This document shows, piece after piece, positions 17,604 to 26,199 of a DNA stretch of 62,281 nucleotides. Position numbers and translations under genes: made by a program. The stretch's first letter is position 1. Every line of letters starts with the position of its first letter. The notes beneath the pieces were generated by a model, which worked only from the letters and a program-made list of their open reading frames with translations, was not told the DNA's origin and searched no databases. The DNA comes from Candidatus Zixiibacteriota bacterium (GTDB lineage Bacteria; JAAXHH01): the NCBI GenBank assembly GCA_016867335.1, contig VGJU01000002.1, positions 1 to 62,281 of the forward strand, read 5' to 3'.

Positions 17604-18125
17604 TCACCTGTCGGTCTCTTGCATGTCGAACCATACCGCTTGGCACTTGTACTTCTCCCGCAACCGCACAGATAGCGGGTTGGTGTCCATGTTGATTGTC
17701 ACGATCCCGGCCACAATGCCCCCTGCGTTTTCAATCAAGTCAATGGCCGCCTGCATTTGCGCGCCCGTTTCGATCCATTCATCCACGATCAGCACAGACT
17801 CGGCTTTGCGCACACTCACCTTGCGTAGTTCGAGGCTCTTGGTCTGTCCAGTGTAATCCACAAACTGAGCGGTGGTGGCGGCCACGGGTAATTTTCCCGC
17901 TTTGCGAATGGGCAGGAAGCCTTTCCGGAGATGTAAGGCTATCGCAGTACCCAGAATGAATCCCAAGGCATCAATTCCGGCCACATAGTCAATCGGGGTT
18001 GATCGGAAGGGGTCAGCCAAGTCGGCGACCAGCTGAGCAAACGCGGCGGGATCAGCAAACACGGGGGTCACATCGCAGCGTGGGCCGGGGGTCTGGGTAT
18101 CAATGAGACACATGTAATCTTTCAT
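17604..18125 (-). CDS. Adenine phosphoribosyltransferase-like protein
   Basis: A 173-residue type I phosphoribosyltransferase. The PRPP-binding loop is VLIVDEWIETGAQMQAAI, in place of the common VDD-LATGGT form. The substrate-side segment YVAGIDALGFILGTAIALHL and the PIRKAGKLP motif are those of adenine phosphoribosyltransferases. It probably salvages a purine base, but the DEWIETG variant is found in PRTase relatives of uncertain substrate. No good RBS precedes the ATG at 18125. It stands alone next to a truncated helicase fragment in a segment without operon structure, so it may have been acquired with that segment. Confidence 0.75.
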   Translation of the reverse strand: MKDYMCLIDTQTPGPRCDVTPVFADPAAFAQLVADLADPFRSTPIDYVAGIDALGFILGTAIALHLRKGFLPIRKAGKLPVAATTAQFVDYTGQTKSLELRKVSVRKAESVLIVDEWIETGAQMQAAIDLIENAGGIVAGIVTINMDTNPLSVRLREKYKCQAVWFDMQETDR

Positions 18126-18254
18126 GTTGAGATCCGATGAACGCGATGATGTGGTTGCTCTATTGCAGGCAGCCCAACGTCGGGTTCAGCTGCGTCGCGT
18201 AGCCGCGTCGGCTGTCACCTGTATCAGATGCCCTGTGTGCATGTTTGACCGACG

Positions 18255-19160
18255 TCACGCACCGGCTCCTGTGCCTGCTCGCAGCACGGCTCCGATGTAC
18301 GTGTCTTTGTCTTCGTCTTGGAACACTATGTGCCGCATGGTCATTTGATCCTTCTCGATGCCCCACTGCTTGCGCATCACGTGCGAGGGCGTGTTCGAGA
18401 CGATAAAGGACTTGAGAACGACGTTCGAGTCGCCGAGTCGTTGCTCGATCTCCTTGACGGTCTCGTAAAAGCCGTTCTTCGGGTCCTGCAGGCCCACGTT
18501 TCGAATGCCCTTGGGATCGACGAAGGCGACGCGCTGGCGCTCAGCCGCGAGCTGCCAGACGATGAAGTCCGGATGAAAGTTCCCGGCCTCGAAGAACCCG
18601 ACACCGCGGCCCTTGCTCAGGTTGCGCAGGAGGTACAGCTCGCGCTCCGCGAAGAAGGCAGGATTGGCGTCGTGGAACGCCTTGAGGTCTTCCACGAACC
18701 GCCTCTCGCCCTTGTTGAGGGGGGCGGGGGAGATCTCGACGATGCCGCCATCGAGGAAGAGCAAGGGCTGATAGAGGTGCCGCCCGAAGCAGATGGCCTT
18801 GATGCCGCGAAACCCCCAGGGCTTCAGGTCCCCGTCTTCGATCGCGACCTTTAGCTCATTCAGCTTCTGGACGATCTCCTGCTGGGACTCCTCGATCAGG
18901 ATCCGGTAGCAGTACTCGGGGGCGGTCTCGCGCACGACGCACGGGAAGTTGGGGTCGTCTTCGCCGATGTCCCGGTACTCGAGGTGCGGTAGTTCCCACT
19001 CGGGCTTGCGAAAGCTGTAGTAGCGCTCCACGTACTTGCGCAGCAGCGCCTGCGCCACTTCCTGCCAGACGCGCACCTTCTCGAACGAGTCGAAGGCCAG
19101 TTCCGAGTCCGGGATCAACAGCCGGTACCACGTTGTCTCCCCGAGCAGATCGGCGATGCC
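18255..19160 (-). pseudogene. C-terminal fragment of a DEAD/DEAH helicase with PD-(D/E)xK nuclease domain
   Basis: Only the last 300 or so residues of a large helicase-nuclease remain. The frame is blocked by TAA at 19161-19163, directly before [18 protein letters not shown], which is an internal sequence and not a protein start. Near the C-terminus, [10 protein letters not shown]...VAFVDPKGI forms a PD...DxK nuclease motif, as in type III restriction-like helicases. The helicase motifs are missing, so the fragment is almost certainly inactive as a restriction enzyme. A TTG at 19118 could still start a smaller protein. It is evidence of a lost defence locus. Confidence 0.7.
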
Positions 19161-19678
19161 TTATCTGAGAAGATGTCAGTGAATCTCATCGTTTTCCTGT
19201 GGCCGAACTACTGTTTATATCGCGGCGTTTTCCGTTCAACACGCCGTTTGGGACGGCTATACAGCGAAAGTTCTGTCTAACGTATCCGATCCGGGGTGTT
19301 TTGCGGCGAGACCACTGTCTGAATCTACCGTTCTAACGGTTTAACAAGCGTGGGCACAGACAAAACACCCGAAATAGCCGTTAAACCAATCGGACAGGTT
19401 ATGTAGCGAAACCCGCTATCTAAACCGCTACGAGCAGCCTGACCGGCCGTCTGTAAATAGGGAGGTTATCAAAGTGCTGAGGGAATAGACTATGCTTAAA
19501 AATACCACTTTTTTCCAAAATAACAAGCCGGTTTTTCAGACCCACCCCCGAAATAGCCGGATCAAGGTCGTTAGGTCATGCGGTTGAAACATGGCTCGCA
19601 ACGGACGGAAGACGTCTATGGGCATGGAGGGCAAACGCTCCCTACGCTTTCACGGCACGCGTCATCCTGTCCAAAAAA
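19161..19678. other. 518-bp spacer with no gene
   Basis: No coding frame here looks real. A short direct repeat, CCCGAAATAGCCG, occurs near 19367 and 19547. The stretch around 19495-19535 is AT-rich. It probably marks the junction of the decayed helicase segment. Confidence 0.5.
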
Positions 19679-20761
19679 TCAGGGAACGCTTTTTGCCGAG
19701 CCATCGCTCCGCGTTCCGACATACCATACCATCGTGCGATCGGGCGTTAGACACGGATACACCGTATCACCTGGATGCGCGGCAAAAGCTTTGGAAACCA
19801 GCAGTCGGATTTCCATTCCCGCAAAGGCGACCACCAGAATCCTTTCGGGGCCGGCATGTTCGACGACCCGCACGATCCCCGGCGCAGAACCACCCACCGG
19901 AGCCACATCCTCCGGGCGGATACCGACGACCGCGTTTGCGCCCGATGGCGCATCTCCTGCGAGTACCCAAGTCCCGTTGTACGCTTCCCATCCGTTTGCG
20001 CCGGACCGAACCGGAATCAGGTTGATCGGGGGATGACCGAGTTGCCGTGCCACTGCAGGGGATACGGGACGCCGATATACCGCTTCGGGGGTTCCGGTCT
20101 GGAGGATACGCCCGTTGTCGAGCACCACGATACGGTCGGCCATGGACATGGCTTCCACTTGATCGTGCGTCACATAGAGCATGGGAACGCCAAGTGCGCG
20201 GTGCAGGGCAACCAGTTCGACCCGCAACGACTCGCGGAGTTTTGCGTCGAGATTGGTAAGCGGTTCGTCCATCAGAAACAGGCGGGGCCGACGCACGATG
20301 GCACGCCCGATGGCGACGCGCTGCATCTCTCCGCCGGACAGGCGGGGCGTGGGGCGGTCCAGCAGATACTCGATTTTAAGCAGATCGGCGGCCCATGCGA
20401 TACGTTCCGTGATCTCCGTCTCGGAAAAACGACGACCCGGCGCACGCAACGGAAAGACCAGATTTTCACGGACGGTCCAGTCGGGATACAACGAGAAGTT
20501 TTGAAACACAAGAGCCACGTCTCGGTGGGCAGGAGGCCAAGAAACGACCGACGTCTCGCCGAAAAGGATGTCGCCCGTGTCCGGCGTCTCCAGTCCGGCG
20601 ACGGTACGCAACAAGGTGGTTTTTCCTGCGCCGGTCGGTCCCAGAATCACGACCAGTTCGTCGGCGCCGACCGAAAGATCGACGTCCGAGAGCGCCACAG
20701 TTTTGCCAAAACGTTTGGAGACGCCCGCCAGACGCAGGGCAGGTACAGAAGAGACGCTCAT
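19679..20761 (-). CDS. Orphan ABC transporter ATP-binding protein (sugar/polyol type)
   Basis: A 360-residue ATPase of the MalK/UgpC class. Motifs are Walker A GPTGAGKTTLL, Q-loop LVFQNFSLYPDW, signature LSGGEMQRVAIGRA, Walker B LFLMDEPLTNLDA, switch YVTHDQVEAMSMADRI and a C-terminal TOBE-like part with VGIRPEDVAPV. The ATG at 20761 gives the usual N-terminus; the frame is open further upstream without homology. No permease or binding-protein genes are adjacent, so it may energise permeases encoded elsewhere or be left over from a broken operon. It is a different subfamily from the ATPase at 8545. Confidence 0.9.
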   Translation of the reverse strand: MSVSSVPALRLAGVSKRFGKTVALSDVDLSVGADELVVILGPTGAGKTTLLRTVAGLETPDTGDILFGETSVVSWPPAHRDVALVFQNFSLYPDWTVRENLVFPLRAPGRRFSETEITERIAWAADLLKIEYLLDRPTPRLSGGEMQRVAIGRAIVRRPRLFLMDEPLTNLDAKLRESLRVELVALHRALGVPMLYVTHDQVEAMSMADRIVVLDNGRILQTGTPEAVYRRPVSPAVARQLGHPPINLIPVRSGANGWEAYNGTWVLAGDAPSGANAVVGIRPEDVAPVGGSAPGIVRVVEHAGPERILVVAFAGMEIRLLVSKAFAAHPGDTVYPCLTPDRTMVWYVGTRSDGSAKSVP

Positions 20762-20938
20762 ATCACCCCAGTCGTTTTTTTCGGTCTCACGCCACCCCCT
20801 CCAACCACCCCCTCGGAAATGGAGTCCGGTCCCGAAAAGGCGAACATACAAAAGTCGATCGATACAGGCAAGGGGTTATAAGATGGGGATTTTGCGCTGC
20901 CATGCGGGATAAAATCCTCCGCCCGAGGCAATTTTTTG

Positions 20939-20967
20939 TTGCCCTGCCCCTCCCTCCTGTATAGTAT
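20939..20967 (+). promoter_or_regulatory. Promoter candidate for dnaE
   Basis: TTGCCC (20939-20944) and TAGTAT (20962-20967) are 17 bases apart, about 88 bases before the dnaE start. A small hairpin (GGCAA / TTGCC) overlaps the -35 side. The spacer 20762-21054 is otherwise empty. Confidence 0.45.
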
Positions 20968-21054
20968 GATGTGTAGTACGCGACAGGACGCTCCACGTCC
21001 CGGCCGCGTCCATCCCCGCCCTGTCCACGCTACCGTCTGAAGAGGTTCCCTCCC

Positions 21055-24000
21055 ATGCCGACGTTTGTCCATCTGCATACGCACACCCATTACAGCTTGC
21101 TTGACGGGGCCAACCGGATCGGCGATCTGGCCGAAACCGCCAAAGCCTACGACATGCCCGCACTTGCCATGACCGACCACGGCAACCTGTTTGGCGCGAT
21201 CGAGTTTTACAAAACGGTCAAAAGCACGGGTCTCAAACCCATCATCGGGTCCGAACTCTATGTGGCCGCCGGCAGCCGCAAGGAAAAACGACCGCCACGC
21301 GCCGGAGACCGCGCCGACCAGACCACGCACTTTCTCTTGCTTGCCCAAAACGCGACCGGTTATCGGAATCTGATGAAACTGTCCTCTTCCGGGTATCTGG
21401 AGGGGTTTTATTACCGCCCCCGCGTGGATATGGAACTGCTCGAAGCACACAGCGAAGGGCTGATTGCACTGTCGGCCTGCGCCAAAGGAATCGTCGCCAA
21501 CCATGTCGTGGGCGACCAGATGGACATGGCCAAGGAAAAGGTCAAAAAACTGCGTGAAATATTCGACGGACGTTTTTATCTCGAAGTACAGGATCACGGG
21601 CTTGAGTTCGATCAGAAGATCAACAACGCGATGATCGACTTTGCGAGAACGTTCGACCTGCCGCTGGTCGCCACCAACGACGCGCACTATCTCAACCGCG
21701 AAGATGCGCCCGCGCAGGACGTCCTCGTCTGTATACAGACCGGCAAGGAACTCAACGACCCCAAACGGCTCAAATTTACTACGGACCAACTGTATTTCAA
21801 AACCGCCGGAGAAATGGCGCATCTGTTCGGTCACTTACCCGGCGCAATCGAAAACACCGTCAAAATCGCTGAGTCGATCGAGTTCGAGATGGAGTTTGGC
21901 AAACTCAAATATCCCCAATTCCCCCTGCCGGCGGGTTTTGCCACGCTCGACGAATACCTTCGCAAGCTGGCGTTCGACGGTCTTCACGAACGCTACCGGA
22001 CCATCTCACCCGAATTGACCGAACGACTGGAGTTCGAACTCGGGGTCATCGGTCGGATGGGTTATCCCGGTTATTTTCTTATCGTGGCGGATTTCGTCCG
22101 GTTTGCCCGCGAACAGAAGATACCCGTGATGGCGCGCGGCTCAGCAGTCGGCTGTCTGGTGGCCTACACGCTTGGCATCACCAATGTCGATCCCGTTTCC
22201 TACGGACTGCTTTTCGAACGGTTTCTCAACCCGGAACGGATCAGCATGCCCGACATCGACATCGACCTCGAATTCCGTCAGCGCGAAAAAGTCATCAACT
22301 ATGTCGTGGAAAAATACGGCAAAGACAGCGTCGCGCAGATCATCACCTTTGGCACGATGGGAGCCAAAGCCGTGATACGCGACGTCGGGCGCGTGCTGGG
22401 TATGTCGTATGCCGAGGTGGACCACATCGCCAAACTGGTCCCCGGGGATTTGCACATCACACTCGACAAGGCCATGACCCAATCGGCGGAACTTAAACAG
22501 ATCAACGACGCCGGGGGGACGAAAAGCCAGTTGATCGGCTACGCCAAAACCCTCGAAGGACTGGCGCGTCACGCCTCGGTCCACGCCGCCGGCGTGGTCA
22601 TCGCGCCCGGTGACCTGACCGACTACGTCCCGCTGTACAAACCGAGCAACAAGGAAGATGTCGTAACCCAGTATACGGGTGAGTACATGGAAGATGTCGG
22701 TTTGCTCAAGATGGACTTTCTCGGACTTAAAAACCTATCGGTGATTCAGGATTCGCTTGCCATGATCCGTGAGAACACTGGCAAAGACCTTGATCTCGAA
22801 TCGGTTCCGATGGACGACCGGAAGACCTTCGAGATGTTTGCCAAAGGCGAAACCGCCGGGATATTCCAGTTTAACAGCCCGTGGCTCTACGACTATCTCC
22901 GTCGGCTAAAACCGAGCTGTGTGGAAGATCTGATCGCCATGAACGCGCTGTGTCGGCCCGGGCCGCTTCAGGGCGGAATGGTGGACGATTTTATCGACCG
23001 CAGACACGGACGCAAGGAAGTCACCTATACGCATCCGATCTTGGAGAAGACGCTCAAGGAGACCTACGGCGTCATCGTGTATCAGGAACAGGCGATGCAG
23101 ATCGCGCGTGACATGGCCGGTTATACGCTGGGACGCGCCGACCTGCTCCGCCGAGCCATCTCCAAGAAAAAACCTGAAGTCATGGCGGTAGAAAAAAAGA
23201 ACTTTATCGAAGGGTCGGTCAAAAACGACATCGATCAGGGCATCGCCGAAAAAATCTTTGATCTGATCGAGTTTTTCTCTGGTTATGCTTTTAACAAAAG
23301 CCATTCTGCGGCCTACGGTGTAGTCGCATACCGGGAAGGATATCTCAAGGTTCACTATCCGAAAGAGTTCATGGCCGCGTTGTTGTCCAACGAAATGTCG
23401 GATACCGACGAAATCGTCACGCTGATCAACGAATGCCGCAAAATGGGTGTCCGCGTCCTGCCGCCCGACGTAAACAAAAGCCAGAAGGAGTTTACCGTCG
23501 AAGATGAGGCGATCCGTTTTGGGTTGTGCGCCATCAAAAATGTGGGGGCCGGCGCGGTGGATTCGATCATCCGGGCGCGGGGCGAGTATGGGACGTTTGT
23601 GGACATCTACGCGCTGTGTGAACATATCGACCTGCGGCTGACCAACAAGCGTGTGTTGGAAAGTCTTATTCAAGCCGGCGCCTGCGATACGCTCGAAGGA
23701 GACCGCGCCCAGATGATGGAGGCGCTCGACGCGGCCATCGACATGGCGCAAACAAATCAGAGCGACCGCGACAAAGGACAGACGTCGTTGTTTGATATGG
23801 GCGGCAGCGCTCCCGTTGTGCTCCACCGACCCACGTTGCCCACTGTGCCTCGATGGAGCCCTAGTCAGGCTCTCGCACTGGAAAAGGAAGTGCTAGGATT
23901 CTACGTCTCCGGACACCCGTTGGCGGAGTTCGAAGACGAGCTACGCGCCTTTACCACCGCCGAGATAAAACGGCTCGATCAGGTCAGAGACCGTGACGAA

Positions 24001-24621
24001 GACGTAGTGGTAGGGGGTATCGTAATCGAAATCAAACCCATCGTAGACCGCAAAGGTAAGTCAATGGCCTTTGTGACTATCGAAGACTTTTCCGGAACAG
24101 GCGAGGTATTGGTGTTTTCGGATCAGTACGAACTGCACCGGACGCTTGTGGCGACGGATTCGTTGATTTTGGTGCGGGGACAGATTTCGGCCAAAGAGGG
24201 CGAAAAAAAGGTCGTCGCCTCCGAGATCATGTCGCTCGAAGATGCGCGCAACCGGTTGGCACGCGCCGTGCATCTTACCGTTGCGCCCGACCAAACCACC
24301 GACGCGATGATACAGACGCTCCAAGAGACGTTTCGGACCTATCCCGGTGAATGCGAGGTGTTTTTTCATGTGCGTACGGAAGAGTACGGCGATGTGCGTA
24401 TCCGGGCGGGGGAAGGGATTCGCGTAACTCCGGCGCGGGAATTGTTGCACTGTGTCCGGGAGACGCTGGGACCGGACCGCGCCCGTATCGCCGGCGGCTC
24501 GCTACGTTCTTCCGACAGCGGCTGGTCCGTCACCGGAAATGGCGGCAATGGCAACGGACATGGGCGTTTCCGTCAGGGTGGCGGCAGGATCGAAGGACGA
24601 AATGCACGCACCGAAGCATAA
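21055..24621 (+). CDS. dnaE: DNA polymerase III alpha subunit
   Basis: This is the replicative polymerase catalytic subunit (1188 aa; E. coli 1160). The N-terminal PHP domain starts FVHLHTHTHYSLLDGANR and has MTDHGNLFGAIEF. The catalytic palm has MARGSAVGCLVAY and MPDIDIDLEF (two metal-binding Asp, about residue 400). Further on are the fingers, LARHASVHAAGVVIAP, YQEQAMQIARDMAGY and FNKSHSAAYGVVAY. A helix-hairpin-helix region, an OB fold (VVVGGIVIEIKPI) and a C-terminal glycine-rich tail follow. The RBS GAGG lies about 11 bases upstream of the ATG. It appears monocistronic or paired with the small gene at 24779. Confidence 0.97.
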   Translation: MPTFVHLHTHTHYSLLDGANRIGDLAETAKAYDMPALAMTDHGNLFGAIEFYKTVKSTGLKPIIGSELYVAAGSRKEKRPPRAGDRADQTTHFLLLAQNATGYRNLMKLSSSGYLEGFYYRPRVDMELLEAHSEGLIALSACAKGIVANHVVGDQMDMAKEKVKKLREIFDGRFYLEVQDHGLEFDQKINNAMIDFARTFDLPLVATNDAHYLNREDAPAQDVLVCIQTGKELNDPKRLKFTTDQLYFKTAGEMAHLFGHLPGAIENTVKIAESIEFEMEFGKLKYPQFPLPAGFATLDEYLRKLAFDGLHERYRTISPELTERLEFELGVIGRMGYPGYFLIVADFVRFAREQKIPVMARGSAVGCLVAYTLGITNVDPVSYGLLFERFLNPERISMPDIDIDLEFRQREKVINYVVEKYGKDSVAQIITFGTMGAKAVIRDVGRVLGMSYAEVDHIAKLVPGDLHITLDKAMTQSAELKQINDAGGTKSQLIGYAKTLEGLARHASVHAAGVVIAPGDLTDYVPLYKPSNKEDVVTQYTGEYMEDVGLLKMDFLGLKNLSVIQDSLAMIRENTGKDLDLESVPMDDRKTFEMFAKGETAGIFQFNSPWLYDYLRRLKPSCVEDLIAMNALCRPGPLQGGMVDDFIDRRHGRKEVTYTHPILEKTLKETYGVIVYQEQAMQIARDMAGYTLGRADLLRRAISKKKPEVMAVEKKNFIEGSVKNDIDQGIAEKIFDLIEFFSGYAFNKSHSAAYGVVAYREGYLKVHYPKEFMAALLSNEMSDTDEIVTLINECRKMGVRVLPPDVNKSQKEFTVEDEAIRFGLCAIKNVGAGAVDSIIRARGEYGTFVDIYALCEHIDLRLTNKRVLESLIQAGACDTLEGDRAQMMEALDAAIDMAQTNQSDRDKGQTSLFDMGGSAPVVLHRPTLPTVPRWSPSQALALEKEVLGFYVSGHPLAEFEDELRAFTTAEIKRLDQVRDRDEDVVVGGIVIEIKPIVDRKGKSMAFVTIEDFSGTGEVLVFSDQYELHRTLVATDSLILVRGQISAKEGEKKVVASEIMSLEDARNRLARAVHLTVAPDQTTDAMIQTLQETFRTYPGECEVFFHVRTEEYGDVRIRAGEGIRVTPARELLHCVRETLGPDRARIAGGSLRSSDSGWSVTGNGGNGNGHGRFRQGGGRIEGRNARTEA

Positions 24622-24778
24622 AAAAACAGAAAAAAAATGACAAGTGTGATGCGCATCAATGCGGCTTCTGTCATTCCGACTTATTATACGGGCAGAGATT
24701 CGTCAAAAGGCTCTGCCGCCTGTTGTGTCGGAAAATCTATGGTGGGACGGCACTCCCGCCTCGACAGGAGAACACACT

Positions 24779-24964
24779 ATGTGGAATGTAAGCGATCAAC
24801 GCGTCAACGCGCTGGGCAAGTATCGCCTGCCGCTCGAATTCAACGAACGTCTTGGCAAAGCTTCGATGGTCTTTGGCGCGCCGGAAGAAGAAATACTTGC
24901 TCAAGCGTTGAGGGAGTTTCTTGAAAAACACGGAATCCGAACCTCGATACACCCAGAATCATAA
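24779..24964 (+). CDS. 61-aa small protein after dnaE, unknown
   Basis: A short frame starting MWNVSDQRVNALGKYRLPLE with a good AGGAG seven to twelve bases upstream. It has a basic first half and an amphipathic helix EEEILAQALREFLEKHGIR, which resembles the second half of ribbon-helix-helix proteins, though no clear match is claimed. It ends just before a perfect palindrome at 24972. It could be a small DNA-binding or regulatory protein. The strong RBS and compact acidic/basic pattern are the main support. Confidence 0.6.
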   Translation: MWNVSDQRVNALGKYRLPLEFNERLGKASMVFGAPEEEILAQALREFLEKHGIRTSIHPES

Positions 24965-24971
24965 TCGGAAA

Positions 24972-25000
24972 CGGGGGGCAGATTTCAAATCTGCCCCCCG
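24972..25000. terminator. Near-perfect 29-nt palindrome, probable bidirectional terminator
   Basis: Two 14-base arms (CGGGGGGCAGATTT and its complement) are separated by a single C. There is no T-run on either side, but it lies between the convergent small gene (24964) and uxuA (25083), so transcription end from both sides is the simplest role. Confidence 0.6.
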
Positions 25001-25082
25001 TCCTGTCTCTTGCCGCTCTCGATATACAATCCCGACTCCGTATTTTGCCGACGATACTCGGTTCCAAAGATCGCACCCGGTC

Positions 25083-26051
25083 TTATCTCTCCCGATACAC
25101 AGCCTCGCGTAACCCTTTGATATATCCTACTGCAAACAGTCGGCCTATGGACGAGTAGCCGGGCTGGTCGTTTCTGTCGCCCGCCATCGTCGGCACATGG
25201 TCCGGACGCAGCACCCCCTCGAAACCGATGTCGCGATACGCCCGCAAACAAGCCATCATGTCGGTGGGACCATTGTCGTGAAAGGTCTCTTCGTATTTTT
25301 CTACATACCCCTGCACATCACGGAAATGGACAAAAAATATCTTGCCCTGTTTTCCAAAATGCCGAATCGCGGTCGGTTGGTCGTCGGTCATAAGCGCAAA
25401 GTTGCCTTGGCAGAAGGTAAGTCCGCTTACCGGGCTGGGCACAAGGTCGATCAGTTTCTGAAAGTTTTCCACCGACCGCATGATGCGCCCGATACCGCGA
25501 AGCGGTGACAACGGCGGATCATCGGGGTGCATGGCAAGTTGCACGCCTGCCTCTTGGGCCACGGGGACTACCTTTTCGAGAAAATAGTGCAACGCCTCCC
25601 ACATCCGGGATTCCGGCACTTCGCCATAAGGCGTCAGCGGCGCGTTTTTCATCAGCCCGTGGTCGTACCCGGTGACCATGGCCCCCCCACGCGAGGGGAT
25701 TGTCGATGAGGTTCTCATCCAGTTGAGCACGGCCATCCAGTTATAACACCAAACCCGAATGCCCAGCCGTCCCATGTTGGACAGCATCGTGCAGACGATG
25801 TCAAGCTCCTCTTCCCGCCCCGGAAGCCCCATTTTAAGTCGGTCCATCGGTGGCGAACTTTCGATCGCTGACACAGTAAACCCGGCATCCTCGAAGGCAG
25901 TTTTCATCCGGACCAGCGGCATGAAATCCCACGGTTTGTCGTTGCCCTGGGCCGGAGGAAGACCCGCTACGGCATGGTTGACCCCGATCTGTTTTACTTG
26001 ATCCCACAGCAGACTGGGCTGTGATCCGAGCATTTCGGCGATTTCGATCAT
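25083..26051 (-). CDS. uxuA: Mannonate dehydratase
   Basis: It dehydrates D-mannonate to 2-keto-3-deoxygluconate in glucuronate breakdown. The 322-residue TIM barrel carries the metal-site segments of the family: LAMHPDDPP (His), FCQGNFALM (Cys), FFVHFRDVQG (His) and LRPDHVPTM (Asp/His). It is shorter than the E. coli enzyme (394 aa) but similar to the short forms found in other bacteria. It is 148 bases downstream of an enolase-superfamily sugar-acid enzyme on the same strand, which supports a hexuronate/aldonate pathway. No kdgK or eda is visible nearby. Confidence 0.93.
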   Translation of the reverse strand: MIEIAEMLGSQPSLLWDQVKQIGVNHAVAGLPPAQGNDKPWDFMPLVRMKTAFEDAGFTVSAIESSPPMDRLKMGLPGREEELDIVCTMLSNMGRLGIRVWCYNWMAVLNWMRTSSTIPSRGGAMVTGYDHGLMKNAPLTPYGEVPESRMWEALHYFLEKVVPVAQEAGVQLAMHPDDPPLSPLRGIGRIMRSVENFQKLIDLVPSPVSGLTFCQGNFALMTDDQPTAIRHFGKQGKIFFVHFRDVQGYVEKYEETFHDNGPTDMMACLRAYRDIGFEGVLRPDHVPTMAGDRNDQPGYSSIGRLFAVGYIKGLREAVYRER

Positions 26052-26078
26052 GGGAGTGAGTCCTTTCGATGAGGCGGT

Positions 26079-26137
26079 CAGCAGACCGTCCCATTACCTG
26101 TCGTGTAGGGGCGGGCGGGACGACCGGCAGACCGCCC
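26079..26137. repeat. REP-like GC-rich palindromes between uxuA and the enolase-superfamily gene
   Basis: Two overlapping inverted repeats lie in the 148-base spacer: GGCGGTC/GACCGTC around 26077-26094, and GGGCGG/CCGCCC around 26109-26137. The pattern (GTAGGGGCGG ... CCGCCCTTGCGGGG) resembles repetitive extragenic palindromes seen in many MAGs. No second copy was located in this window. Confidence 0.4.
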
Positions 26138-26199
26138 TTGCGGGGCCACCCGACCGGCGGCGGAAGGGGCGACGAGGTGGAGACGGTTTGCCGATCGCC

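Noticed and set aside
20758..21834. 358-codon minus-strand frame across the dnaE start
   Set aside because: It overlaps the conserved PHP domain of dnaE on the other strand and shows no protein features.
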